Below, in pieces: positions 14,738-22,837 of a stretch of 28,664 nt of DNA (the stretch's first letter is position 1; each line of letters opens with the position of its first letter). The stretch comes from JBFMEX01 sp040752215. Its GTDB lineage: Bacteria; Pseudomonadota; Alphaproteobacteria; Rhizobiales; Hyphomicrobiaceae. Under the pieces are notes generated by a model. The model was not told where the DNA came from. It did not search any database and was given only the letters and a program-made list of their open reading frames with translations. A program made the translations under genes and the position numbers. The stretch is from positions 1 to 28,664 of the forward strand of contig JBFMEX010000084.1 of NCBI GenBank assembly GCA_040752215.1, read 5' to 3'.

Positions 14738-14863
14738 AGTCCAGCGGCAGCCGTCACCCGGCTGCGTTAGCAAGTACCTCCGCGAACATTGCTGGACCGG
14801 TCCGAGGGCCGGTGCTGCCATGTCGGGCCGCGCGCCGCGGCTCGAAGCCAACGGGATGAGAGC

Positions 14864-16000
14864 ATGGTCACGATTGCCGTCACGGCAGAGGGGGGCGACG
14901 AGCCGCGCGTTGCCGTCTCCCCGGACACCGTCAAGAAGCTCGTCGCCGCCGGCTGCAAGGTGAAGGTCGAGACCGGAGCCGGCACCCGCTCGCAATTCGC
15001 CGACGCGGCGCTCGCTGCTGCCGGGGCGGAGATCGTCGCCACCGGCGCCGATGCGATCAGGGATGCCGACATCCTGCTCAAGGTGCGCCGTCCGACGGCC
15101 GCCGAGGCCGCGGCGCTGAAGCCCGGCGCGATAGTCGTCGCGATGCTCGAGCCCTATGGCGACCGTGCCGGCATCGAGGCGCTCGCTGGCAAGGCGACGT
15201 TGTTTGCGATGGAGCTGATGCCGCGCACCACTCGCGCCCAGTCGATGGACGTGCTGTCGAGCCAGGCCAACCTCGCCGGCTACAAGGCGGTCGTGGACGC
15301 CGCCTCGCTGTTCGGCGCGGCTCTGCCGATGATGATGACACCGGCCGGAACGGTGCCGGCCACCAAGGCTTTCATCATGGGCGTCGGCGTCGCCGGCCTG
15401 CAGGCGATCGCCACCGCACGCCGGCTCGGCGCCATCGTCACCGCGACCGACGTTCGGCCGGCGACCAAGGAGCAGGTGCAGTCGCTTGGCGCGAAGTTCA
15501 TCGCCGTCGAGGACGAGGAGTTCAAGCAGGCGCAGACCGCGGCCGGCTACGCCAAGCCGATGTCGGCGGAGTATCAGAAGAAGCAGGCCGAACTCGTCGC
15601 CAACCACATCAAGGCCCAGGACATCGTCATCACGACGGCGCTCATCCCCGGCCGGCCGGCGCCGCGCCTCATCACCAAGGAGATGGTGGCGAGCATGAAG
15701 CCGGGCTCGGTGATCGTCGACCTTGCGGCCGAGCGCGGCGGCAACTGCGAGCTGACCCAAGCGGGCAAGACTGTCGAGGTCGGCGGTGTCAGGATCGTCG
15801 GCGCGGTCAACCTCGCCGGCTCGATCCCCGTCAACGCCTCGAGCCTCTACGCCAAGAACCTGCTCGCCTTCGTCGATCTGATGATCGACAAGAAGGAGAA
15901 GGCGCTCAAGGTCAACTGGGACGACGAGATCATCAAGGGCACGCTGGTCGCCAAGGACGGCGCCGTCGTGCATCCGAGCCTCACCGACAAGGCGGCATGA
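14864..16000 (+). CDS. pntAa: NAD(P) transhydrogenase alpha subunit 1, NAD(H)-binding domain I
   Basis: A 378-residue soluble subunit that binds NAD(H) and passes hydride to NADP+ bound by PntB, driven by the proton gradient. Features include GDEPRVAVSPDTVKKL at the start, the alanine-dehydrogenase-like segment SSQANLAGYKAV, the Rossmann motif GVGVAGLQAIATA near residues 170-182, and QDIVITTALIPGRPAP followed by VIVDLAAERGGNCE. In the split organisation the three membrane helices of PntA are encoded by the next gene. The ATG at 14864 was chosen because the family begins at this point; a longer reading upstream lacks support. The stop is 13 bases before pntAb. Confidence 0.95.
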   Translation: MVTIAVTAEGGDEPRVAVSPDTVKKLVAAGCKVKVETGAGTRSQFADAALAAAGAEIVATGADAIRDADILLKVRRPTAAEAAALKPGAIVVAMLEPYGDRAGIEALAGKATLFAMELMPRTTRAQSMDVLSSQANLAGYKAVVDAASLFGAALPMMMTPAGTVPATKAFIMGVGVAGLQAIATARRLGAIVTATDVRPATKEQVQSLGAKFIAVEDEEFKQAQTAAGYAKPMSAEYQKKQAELVANHIKAQDIVITTALIPGRPAPRLITKEMVASMKPGSVIVDLAAERGGNCELTQAGKTVEVGGVRIVGAVNLAGSIPVNASSLYAKNLLAFVDLMIDKKEKALKVNWDDEIIKGTLVAKDGAVVHPSLTDKAA

Positions 16001-16013
16001 AGGAGCTTCCGCG

Positions 16014-16403
16014 ATGAAGCACGTATCGACACTTGCGCTTGCCGTACTTCTCCATGTCGCGCTGGCCGGGACCGCGCTCGCCGGCGGCGAGGAGGCCGCG
16101 GTCGACCCGTTCGTCTACCGGCTGATGGTGTTCGCGATGGCGATCTTCGTCGGCTACTACGTCGTCTGGAGCGTCACGCCGGCGCTGCACACGCCGCTGA
16201 TGAGCGTCACCAACGCGATCTCGTCGGTGATCGTGGTCGGCGCCCTGCTGGCGGTCGGAATTTCTGCAATCGGCTCCGGCGGCGTGCTGGCCAAGATCTT
16301 CGGCTTCCTCGCCCTCGTCATGGCGAGCGTCAACATCTTCGGCGGCTTCCTCGTCACGCAGCGCATGCTCGCGATGTACAAGAAGAAGGATGCGAAGAAG
16401 TAG
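16014..16403 (+). CDS. pntAb: NAD(P) transhydrogenase alpha subunit 2, membrane part
   Basis: A 129-residue membrane subunit that contributes the first helices of the proton channel (domain II). The first helix doubles as a signal-like segment (LALAVLLHVALAGTALAGG), followed by helices around FVYRLMVFAMAIFVGYYVVW, SVIVVGALLAVGI and FGFLALVMASVNIFGGFLV. The pattern VFVTxRML near the end is conserved in this subunit (here LVTQRML). AAGGAG before the start gives a good ribosome site. The gene normally abuts pntB. Here a foreign-looking gene with heptanucleotide repeats separates them by about 490 bases. Confidence 0.94.
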   Translation: MKHVSTLALAVLLHVALAGTALAGGEEAAVDPFVYRLMVFAMAIFVGYYVVWSVTPALHTPLMSVTNAISSVIVVGALLAVGISAIGSGGVLAKIFGFLALVMASVNIFGGFLVTQRMLAMYKKKDAKK

Positions 16404-16437
16404 CTCGGCATTCGGCATTCGGCATTCGGCGTTCGCC
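16404..16437. repeat. Heptanucleotide array, left flank of the four-helix-bundle gene
   Basis: Starting directly after the pntAb stop codon are four tandem seven-base units, CTCGGCA, TTCGGCA, TTCGGCA and TTCGGCG (16404-16431), then a degenerate fifth (TTCGCCT). The array is in inverted orientation to the right-hand array. Confidence 0.85.
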
Positions 16438-16463
16438 TATTGAACACAGGATGGGCGGTTGCC

Positions 16464-16838
16464 ATGATCGAGCAAGAGATCAGATCATATCGAGATCTGC
16501 GCGTTGGGCGGGAGGCGATGGAACTCGTGGAGCAATGCTACAAGATGTCCTCGCACCTGCCTTTAGAGGGAAGGTTTGGTTTGACCTCGCAGCTTCGAAT
16601 GGCTGCAGTCTCGGTTCCGACCAACATCGCCGCGGGCTACGGAAGGGATAACACAGGCTCCTACGTGCAGTTTCTGAAGATCGCCCAAGGATCCCTCAAG
16701 GAGGTCGAGACGCTCTTGTTGCTGGTCGATCGAGTTGTCCCAGTCACGGTCGCGACTGCTCCGCTACTCGATCGCTGCGAGATTGTCGGACGCAAGCTCG
16801 CCGGCTTGATCCGCTCGTTGAAGCCCGACGGCGGCTGA
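16464..16838 (+). CDS. Four-helix-bundle protein (S23 / 23S rRNA intervening-sequence type)
   Basis: A 124-residue protein of the four-helix-bundle family first found encoded in 23S rRNA intervening sequences. The family pattern is clear: SYRDLRVGREAMELVEQCY, then GLTSQLRMAAVSVPTNIAAGYGR and FLKIAQGSLKEVETLLLL. Structures of relatives form pentameric barrels; the biochemical role is unknown, and the related Avd protein works with reverse transcriptases in diversity-generating retroelements. The ATG at 16464 is preferred; a TTG at 16440 is in frame. GC is about 58% in hand-counted lines, below its neighbours. It lies between pntAb and pntB, bordered by inverted heptanucleotide arrays, so it is most likely an insertion that kept the operon's direction. 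Confidence 0.88.
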   Translation: MIEQEIRSYRDLRVGREAMELVEQCYKMSSHLPLEGRFGLTSQLRMAAVSVPTNIAAGYGRDNTGSYVQFLKIAQGSLKEVETLLLLVDRVVPVTVATAPLLDRCEIVGRKLAGLIRSLKPDGG

Positions 16839-16840
16839 GG

Positions 16841-16867
16841 CTGCCGACTGCCGACTGCCGAATTCCG
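16841..16867. repeat. Heptanucleotide array, right flank of the four-helix-bundle gene
   Basis: Three exact tandem units of CTGCCGA (16841-16861), then a degenerate ATTCCGT, begin two bases after the stop codon. Read on the minus strand the unit is TCGGCAG, against TCGGCAT for the left array, so the gene lies between inverted arrays of nearly the same heptamer. Confidence 0.85.
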
Positions 16868-16896
16868 TCAATCACGTCTCGGAGCTGCGCCCTCAA

Positions 16897-18300
16897 ATGA
16901 ACGCCAATCTCGCCGCGATCCTCTATCTCGCCTCCGGCGTCCTGTTCATCCTGGCGCTACGCGGGCTCTCGCATCCCGAGACCTCTCGGCGCGGAAACAC
17001 ATTCGGCATGATCGGCATGGGAATAGCCGTGCTGACGACCTTGGGCGTGGCGCAGCCGTCGGGCTTCCTCAATGGGCTCTTGATCATCGCCGGCCTCGGC
17101 ATCGGCGGCGGCATCGGCGCCGTCACCGCCCGGCGAATCCCTATGACGATGATGCCGGAGCTGGTCGCCGCCTTCCACAGCCTCGTCGGTCTCGCCGCGG
17201 TGTTCGTCGCCGCCGCCGCGCTCTATGCGCCCGATGCATTCGGCATCGGCACGCTCGGCAACATCAAAGTGGCGAGCCTGATCGAGATGAGCCTTGGCGT
17301 CGCCATCGGTGCCGTCACCTTCACCGGCTCGGTGATTGCCTTCGCCAAGCTCTCGGGGCGCATGTCCGGCAAGCCGATCATCCTGCCGGTGCGCCACATG
17401 ATCAATCTCGCGCTCGGCCTCGCCATCGTCTACCTCGCCTACGGGTTCTCGGTCTCGGGCGGATCGGCGTGGATGTTCTGGCTGATCACGCTGCTCTCGC
17501 TGGTGTTCGGCGTCCTGCTCATCATCCCGATCGGCGGCGCGGATATGCCGGTCGTCGTCTCGATGCTCAACTCCTATTCGGGCTGGGCTGCAGCCGGCAT
17601 CGGCTTCACGCTCGGCAACATCGCCCTCATCATCACCGGCGCTCTTGTCGGCTCCTCCGGTGCGATCCTGTCCTACATCATGTGCAAGGGCATGAACCGC
17701 GCGTTCCTGTCGGTCATCGCCGGCGGCTTCGGCGGCGAGACGGCCGGGCCCGCGGGCGGGGGCGAGCAGAAGCCAGTCAAGCTTGGCGCGGCCGACGACG
17801 CCGCCTACATTTTGAAGAACGCGCAGAAGGTGATCATCGTGCCCGGCTACGGCATGGCGGTCGCTCAGGCACAGCACGCGCTGCGCGAGATGGCGGATGC
17901 GCTGAAGAAGGCGGGCGTCGAGGTCAAGTACGCTATCCATCCGGTCGCCGGTCGCATGCCCGGCCACATGAACGTGCTGCTCGCCGAGGCCAACGTGCCC
18001 TATGACGAGGTGTTCGAGCTCGAGGACATCAACAGCGAGTTCTCGCAGACCGATGCCGTCTACGTGATCGGCGCCAACGACGTCGTCAATCCGGCCGCCG
18101 AGGAGGACAAGTCCTCGCCGATCTACGGCATGCCGGTGCTGCAGGTGTGGAAGGCGGGCACGGTGCTGTTCAACAAGCGCAGCCTCGCCTCCGGCTATGC
18201 CGGCATCGACAATTCGGTCTTCTACCGCGACAACACCGTGATGGTGCTGGGCGACGCCAAGAAGATGACCGAGGAGATCGGCAAGGCGCTGGCGCACTGA
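16897..18300 (+). CDS. pntB: NAD(P) transhydrogenase beta subunit
   Basis: A 467-residue inner-membrane subunit. The N-terminal ~280 residues hold about nine transmembrane helices of the proton-conducting domain II, including RIPMTMMPELVAAFHSLVGLAA and PVVVSMLNSYSGWAAAGIGF. The C-terminal ~180 residues form the NADP(H)-binding domain III: VIIVPGYGMAVAQAQHALRE, then YAIHPVAGRMPGHMNVLLAEA and VYVIGANDVVNPAA. The product makes NADPH from NADH using the proton gradient. The ribosome site before the ATG is weak (GGAG 12 bases away), possibly because the native upstream sequence was displaced by the inserted four-helix-bundle gene. The gene is complete. Confidence 0.96.
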   Translation: MNANLAAILYLASGVLFILALRGLSHPETSRRGNTFGMIGMGIAVLTTLGVAQPSGFLNGLLIIAGLGIGGGIGAVTARRIPMTMMPELVAAFHSLVGLAAVFVAAAALYAPDAFGIGTLGNIKVASLIEMSLGVAIGAVTFTGSVIAFAKLSGRMSGKPIILPVRHMINLALGLAIVYLAYGFSVSGGSAWMFWLITLLSLVFGVLLIIPIGGADMPVVVSMLNSYSGWAAAGIGFTLGNIALIITGALVGSSGAILSYIMCKGMNRAFLSVIAGGFGGETAGPAGGGEQKPVKLGAADDAAYILKNAQKVIIVPGYGMAVAQAQHALREMADALKKAGVEVKYAIHPVAGRMPGHMNVLLAEANVPYDEVFELEDINSEFSQTDAVYVIGANDVVNPAAEEDKSSPIYGMPVLQVWKAGTVLFNKRSLASGYAGIDNSVFYRDNTVMVLGDAKKMTEEIGKALAH

Positions 18301-18427
18301 ACGGCCCGCTGCCGATCCCCGCAATGTTGACGGCCGCCGCCCGTCCATCTAGCGTTCGGCTGTTCCGAAACGGAGGCAAGGCCGGGATGCGGCTCCATCG
18401 AGGCGACCGCAGCGGCTCGCGAGGATC

Positions 18428-19723
18428 GTGACCGAGCTTCTGATCGTCGTCTCGCTCATTCTGCTCAACGGCTTGTTTGCCCTGTCCGAGCTGGCCATCG
18501 TCTCCGCTCGGCATCCGCGCCTCAAGGCGCTGGCGGCATCGGGGCGGCCCGGGGCAAACCGTGCCTTGGCGCTCGCCTCCAACCCCGGCCGCTTTCTCTC
18601 TGCCGTGCAGATCGGCATCACCCTGATCGGGATCGTCAATGGCGCCTACTCAGGCGAGGCGTTCGGCGCCCAGGCGGCGATAGCGCTCGAGGCAGCCGGC
18701 ATGCCCCGCACCGTCGCCGCTCCTCTCGGCTATGGCGCCGTCATCGCGGTGATAACGTACCTGTCCGTCATCGTCGGCGAACTGGTGCCGAAGACCTTGG
18801 CCTTGCGCAACGCCGAAGGCATCGCCTGTGCCGTGGCACCGATCATGACCACGTTCTCGAAGGCGGCCGCGCCGGCTGTTTGGCTGCTCGATGCCTCGAC
18901 CCGGCTCGTGTTCAAACTGCTCGGCCAGGCGACCGAGCGGGAGAGCCGCATCACCGATGAGGAGATCCGCACCTTGATCGCCGAGGCGGAGTCCTCCGGC
19001 GTGATCGAGAAGGGCGAGCGCGAGATGATCGCTGGCGTCATGCGGCTGGCGGACCGGGCCGTCGTCGGCCTGATGACGCCGCGCACCGACGTCGACTGGG
19101 TCGATGTCACGGCCGACGAGGCGATGATCCGCCAGCGCCTCGTCTCGACGCCGCATTCACGTCTGCCGGTCGGCGACGGCTCAACCGATGCATTGATCGG
19201 CGTGGTCCAGACGCGGGAGCTGCTGGCGGGCATCCTCGTCGGCAAGCCGCTCGATATTCGTGCCCACGTTCGCAAGGCGCCGATCATTCCCGACACGATG
19301 GACGCGCTCGACGTGCTCGGCGTCCTGCGCGAGGCCAGCGTGCCGATGGCGCTGATCCACGACGAGTACGGCAATTTCGACGGACTGGTGACGCCGGCCG
19401 ATATTCTGGAGGCCATCGCCGGCGTGTTCAGGTCGGATACGACCGACCACGAGCCCTATGCGCTGGAGCGCGACGACGGCTCCTGGCTGCTGTCCGGGGC
19501 GATGCCGGTCGACGAGATGGCAGACAAGCTCGGCATCCTGGTGCCATCCAACCGGTCCTACGAGACGGTCGCCGGCTTCGTGCTGGCTCATCTCCAGCAT
19601 CTGCCCAAGACCGGCGAGTACATCGAGACCAACGGCTGGCGCTTCGAGGTGATCGACCTCGACGGCCGCCGCATCGACAAGGTGCTGGCAATCCGGGCCA
19701 AGGTCACCCGCAGGGTCGCTTGA
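18428..19723 (+). CDS. CorC/HlyC-type (CNNM-like) membrane protein
   Basis: A 431-residue inner-membrane protein with the three-part architecture of bacterial CNNM/'hemolysin' proteins. It has a DUF21 transmembrane domain (about 1-175, opening LIVVSLILLNGLFALSELAIVSA), a CBS pair (about 210-335, with LMTPRTDVDWVD and EASVPMALIHDEYGNFDGLVT) and a C-terminal CorC_HlyC domain (about 345-425, with GAMPVDEMADKLGI and FEVIDLDGRRIDKVL). Characterised relatives export or regulate magnesium; the hemolysin label is historical. The start is GTG at 18428 after GAGGAT. The gene lies 127 bases behind pntB, and its stop is 18 bases from the convergent hydrolase gene. Confidence 0.92.
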   Translation: MTELLIVVSLILLNGLFALSELAIVSARHPRLKALAASGRPGANRALALASNPGRFLSAVQIGITLIGIVNGAYSGEAFGAQAAIALEAAGMPRTVAAPLGYGAVIAVITYLSVIVGELVPKTLALRNAEGIACAVAPIMTTFSKAAAPAVWLLDASTRLVFKLLGQATERESRITDEEIRTLIAEAESSGVIEKGEREMIAGVMRLADRAVVGLMTPRTDVDWVDVTADEAMIRQRLVSTPHSRLPVGDGSTDALIGVVQTRELLAGILVGKPLDIRAHVRKAPIIPDTMDALDVLGVLREASVPMALIHDEYGNFDGLVTPADILEAIAGVFRSDTTDHEPYALERDDGSWLLSGAMPVDEMADKLGILVPSNRSYETVAGFVLAHLQHLPKTGEYIETNGWRFEVIDLDGRRIDKVLAIRAKVTRRVA

Positions 19724-19741
19724 GGCGGAAGCGAAGGCGGG

Positions 19742-20932
19742 TTAGGGCCACACCTTGGCTCCGGCCTCGACGGCGAAGCCCGTCTCGGCCGGTCGAGCCG
19801 ATGCCTTGACCAGCGCCAGCGAGCCGCTCGCCGCAGCCGGCAAGGCCTTTATCGCGCTACGGCCATCCGCAGCCGTCGCCACCTTCACCACCCGCGGCGG
19901 CGGGAGGGCCTTGGCCGCGGGCTTGCTCGTCGCGCCGACGATCGCCACCGTGCCGCCGGACTTGGCCGCCGACTCCGTGGTCCTCCTCGACATCTCGCCG
20001 ACCGCCTTGGCGATCTTCCCGTCGGCCACGCCGTTGAGGCATGCCCCCGCGGTCGGGATGGTGTAGCCGGTAGCGCCGTGGTTGTTGTCGTCCGTGGCGT
20101 CGATCGCCATTAGCCGGGCATGATGGCCATGCGCCGCGAGGCTCTCGACGTATCGCCGCTGCTGGTCGAACGGCGTGCGGCTGTCGGCCTCGTCGCCGAG
20201 CACCAGCACGCGCCGCTCCGGGCTCCTCCTGATCTCGCCGACATGGGCGGAGGGATCGTAGGACACCTTTGCGATCTCGGCCTTGGTCACCTTGTAGCCG
20301 TGGCTGGTCAGATCCTTGTGGCGCAGATCGACGAGCTCGAAGGCGCCGGAGCCGAGCACCGCGCAGGAGACGTCGGTGCGCCCGAGCGAGAGCATCGAGG
20401 CGGCGATCGTCGAGCCGCCCGACTGGCCGGCGAGCGCGATCGTGTCGAGACCGAGCCGCTGTTTCAGCAGGTCGGCCGCCCTGTTCATGATCAGTGTCTC
20501 CTTCGGCAGGCGACGTTTGCCGTGATCGCCCGAGGAGCCGTTGACGCCGGCCCGGGCGACGAGCACGTAGCGGACCTTGAGCTTGTCGGCCCACGCCTGC
20601 AGGTGCTGCATGCGCTGGGCGAGCGAGCGCTCCATGCCGGCCGCATCGACGTACTTCTCGGGCGAGACGTCGCCATCGAGAAAGAGCACCGCCTTGCGCT
20701 GGCTCTCGTGACCCTTGGTCGCGAAATAGGCGATGCACTCGCTGTCCTTGCCGCTCGTGACGAAGATGCGCCCTGGCTTTGCCTCGCACAGCTCCGCCGA
20801 GCGCGCCTCGGCCGCCATCACCTCCTTGTAGGGGAGCGGCTTCGACACCACCGGTGCCGCCGCAGCCGGAGCCGCGAGCAGCATGGCCGCGAGCGCCACG
20901 CGGACGGCGGTCGGGATCGATTGGGTGCTCAT
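19742..20932 (-). CDS. Secreted alpha/beta-hydrolase-like protein
   Basis: A 396-residue exported protein. A signal peptide ends near residue 27 (VALAAMLLAAPAAAAP). The hydrolase core carries the nucleophile elbow GQSGGS near residue 170, a candidate acid in LGDEADSRTPFDQQRRY and a candidate histidine in DDNNHGATGY, together a plausible Ser-Asp-His triad. The last ~90 residues form an Ala/Lys/Pro-rich tail without clear fold. The ATG at 20932 has GAGG nearby and gives a proper signal peptide; a longer reading adds a leader without one. The substrate is unknown; an esterase or dienelactone-hydrolase-like role is possible. It is convergent with the CorC-like gene and divergent from the metalloprotease-like gene. 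Confidence 0.78.
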   Translation of the reverse strand: MSTQSIPTAVRVALAAMLLAAPAAAAPVVSKPLPYKEVMAAEARSAELCEAKPGRIFVTSGKDSECIAYFATKGHESQRKAVLFLDGDVSPEKYVDAAGMERSLAQRMQHLQAWADKLKVRYVLVARAGVNGSSGDHGKRRLPKETLIMNRAADLLKQRLGLDTIALAGQSGGSTIAASMLSLGRTDVSCAVLGSGAFELVDLRHKDLTSHGYKVTKAEIAKVSYDPSAHVGEIRRSPERRVLVLGDEADSRTPFDQQRRYVESLAAHGHHARLMAIDATDDNNHGATGYTIPTAGACLNGVADGKIAKAVGEMSRRTTESAAKSGGTVAIVGATSKPAAKALPPPRVVKVATAADGRSAIKALPAAASGSLALVKASARPAETGFAVEAGAKVWP

Positions 20933-21200
20933 GGCCGTTACCTCGCACATGCGGCAGCGGCGAGCCGGATCTGGCCCGCATCGCGGCAAGCTACGAGGAG
21001 TGGCGGTGCCCAGCAGTTCCGCCGGATACAGAGCGCCTCGGGTCTCGGATGACCGGCGCTGTCGCGCGCCGAACCGGCTCGCGGAGTATTGAACACGGGG
21101 CCGGCCCTCGGTGATCCGCGTCTCGGCTCGATTGCGTTAAGCTTTGCCCGAAGGAATACTGCAGACCAACCGCTGGCCGGCGATAGCGAGAGGTGGCGAT

Positions 21201-21749
21201 TTGCGGCGCATTCTGATGGCACTGGCAGCCTTCGCGGCTCTCATCGCCCAGGCGGTCGCCGCCGCGGACGGCTCGGGGGAGGGCGGCTCGGCCCGGCTCG
21301 GATCGGTGGACGGCAAGGATCCGGCGTTCGCAGGCCTCACCGAGATCGCTGGCGTTGCTCTGGCCTGCACCGACTTTCGCGGCCAGTCGGTGAAAACCAT
21401 CCAAATGGCCAACCTCGGCGACGTCGGCCGGGCGTGGCTGATCGCGCGCGTGCCGCTGATCGCGCTCGATCCGACGATCATGCGCACCCTGCCGGCCAAG
21501 CTGCAGCTGTTCTTCTTCGGCCACGAGTGCGCACACCACGTGCTCGCCCATTCCTACGTGCTCTCGACGACCATGGAGAGCGACGCCGATTGCTGGTCGA
21601 TCAAGAATGGCCGCGACCGGGGGCTGTTCTCGCGCGACGACGTGGTCAACTTCGCGCCGTGGCTGATGAAGAGCACCGGCAGCCCATGGGGCCACCTGCC
21701 CGGCCCCGAGCGCTCGCGCCACCTGCTCAAGTGCTTCGACGAGCCGTGA
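21201..21749 (+). CDS. Secreted zinc metalloprotease-like protein (M48-like)
   Basis: A 182-residue protein with an N-terminal signal sequence (ILMALAAFAALIAQAVAAAD). The zinc-protease motif HECAH is at residues 108-112 and a second acidic cluster ESDAD at 126-130. The spacing and the E-x-x-x-D after the helix resemble M48-type peptidases that act in the periplasm. The start is a TTG at 21201 with GAGAGG seven bases upstream; an ATG at 21216 is the alternative and also keeps the signal peptide. Two cysteines (ACTDF and the late KCFDE) could pair. The protein is shorter than typical M48 enzymes and has no other domain. Its target is unknown. Confidence 0.75.
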   Translation: MRRILMALAAFAALIAQAVAAADGSGEGGSARLGSVDGKDPAFAGLTEIAGVALACTDFRGQSVKTIQMANLGDVGRAWLIARVPLIALDPTIMRTLPAKLQLFFFGHECAHHVLAHSYVLSTTMESDADCWSIKNGRDRGLFSRDDVVNFAPWLMKSTGSPWGHLPGPERSRHLLKCFDEP

Positions 21750-21786
21750 CTCCGTCGATTGGAAGCATCGACTCGCGCACGGCGCG

Positions 21787-22713
21787 CTACTTGGCGAATG
21801 CCGTTGCACTCTCGGCGGTCGAGACCATCATGTTGTAGTCGTTGATGATCCAGGTGAGTTCGAAGCCGACGCCGGCCTTGCGTGCGTCGCCCTTGGTGCG
21901 GCCGAGCTTGGCCCGCATCTCGCGCAGCTTGCCGAGCAGCGAGCGCGGCTGGCTCTCGAACACGTGGAACGAGCCCGGGTTGGCGCGCGCATAGTCGTCG
22001 AGCTCCTTGACCGCCGCCGCGTAGCGATCAAGCGCGGCGTCGAACGCCGCCAGCCGCACCACCGGCGCCGCATTGGTCGGCAACAGGTCGACGATTCCGC
22101 GTGCCTCGATCATCACGTTGCGGACCTGCCATCGCGCCTTGCGCCCCTCGCTCCTCTCGAGTGCCTCGAGTTCGGCCCGGTTGAGGTCGGACTGCACCAT
22201 CGCCATGTCGCGCTCGAACGTCGCCCGCTCGGCGAGGAACGCCTCGGCGGCGGGCTTCAGCTTGACGTGCAGCGCCTTGCCGCCGGCCATCTTGTCGGCG
22301 AGGTAGTCCTTGCGCTCGTAGTAGCCTTCCGCCTCGCCGATCAGCGGCGCCAGCGCCTCGTAGGCGGCGACGTAGCGCTTCAACGTCTCGTCGGCCTCGG
22401 GCCATGCCGGCGGCTCCGTGCTCGCTTTCAGTGCGTTGGCGATCTCGTCGCGGACGTCGTAGAGGCCGTAGAGCCCGTAGACGATGCGCTCCTTGCCGGT
22501 CGGCCCCTTCCTCACGTCGACCCAGCTCGCATAGCGGCTCCACGATTCCGACGCCCTGAGGGTGCGGTTCATCAGCGCCACGTAAGCGTTTGCCTTGCGG
22601 ATCGAGGCGTCGAGCCCGGCGCTTACCGGCGCGCCATCCTGGCCGGTCGCCGGAGCGATGCCGAGCAGGACGAGGAGGATGGCGGCAACGAGCGCACCAG
22701 TTCGAGCGGTCAT
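21787..22713 (-). CDS. DUF3829 (YiiG-like) secreted helical protein
   Basis: A 308-residue exported protein. The ATG at 22713 gives a signal peptide (GALVAAILLVLLGIAPATGQ). The remainder is mostly alpha-helical, with the family-like opening ASIRKANAYVALMNRTLR, a central KDYLADKMAGGKALHVKLKPA and a C-terminal GFELTWIINDYNMMVS. This fits DUF3829/YiiG-type proteins, many of which are lipoproteins, but no lipobox cysteine is present. Function is not known. The SDR gene lies upstream on the same strand with 124 bases between, and the metalloprotease-like gene is convergent. Confidence 0.7.
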   Translation of the reverse strand: MTARTGALVAAILLVLLGIAPATGQDGAPVSAGLDASIRKANAYVALMNRTLRASESWSRYASWVDVRKGPTGKERIVYGLYGLYDVRDEIANALKASTEPPAWPEADETLKRYVAAYEALAPLIGEAEGYYERKDYLADKMAGGKALHVKLKPAAEAFLAERATFERDMAMVQSDLNRAELEALERSEGRKARWQVRNVMIEARGIVDLLPTNAAPVVRLAAFDAALDRYAAAVKELDDYARANPGSFHVFESQPRSLLGKLREMRAKLGRTKGDARKAGVGFELTWIINDYNMMVSTAESATAFAK

Positions 22714-22837
22714 CGGGACTGTCCTTCGTAAGATCGGCGCACCGGGCGGCATGAGGGCGCCGCCCGCTCCATCGGGCCACTATAGTCGGGACAGGTAGCG
22801 AGTGTCCTACGACGCCGTTGGCCGCGTGCCCGCCCGT

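Noticed and set aside
14567..15973. A 468-codon minus-strand frame opposite pntAa
   Set aside because: Antisense shadow of a well-recognised gene, with no motif or ribosome site of its own.
16404..16867. CRISPR array or diversity-generating retroelement around the four-helix-bundle gene
   Set aside because: The repeats are only seven bases with no spacers, and there is no reverse transcriptase, template/variable repeat pair or target gene.
16897..16920. Disruption of pntB by the upstream insertion
   Set aside because: pntB is complete from its expected N-terminus; only its upstream region appears altered.
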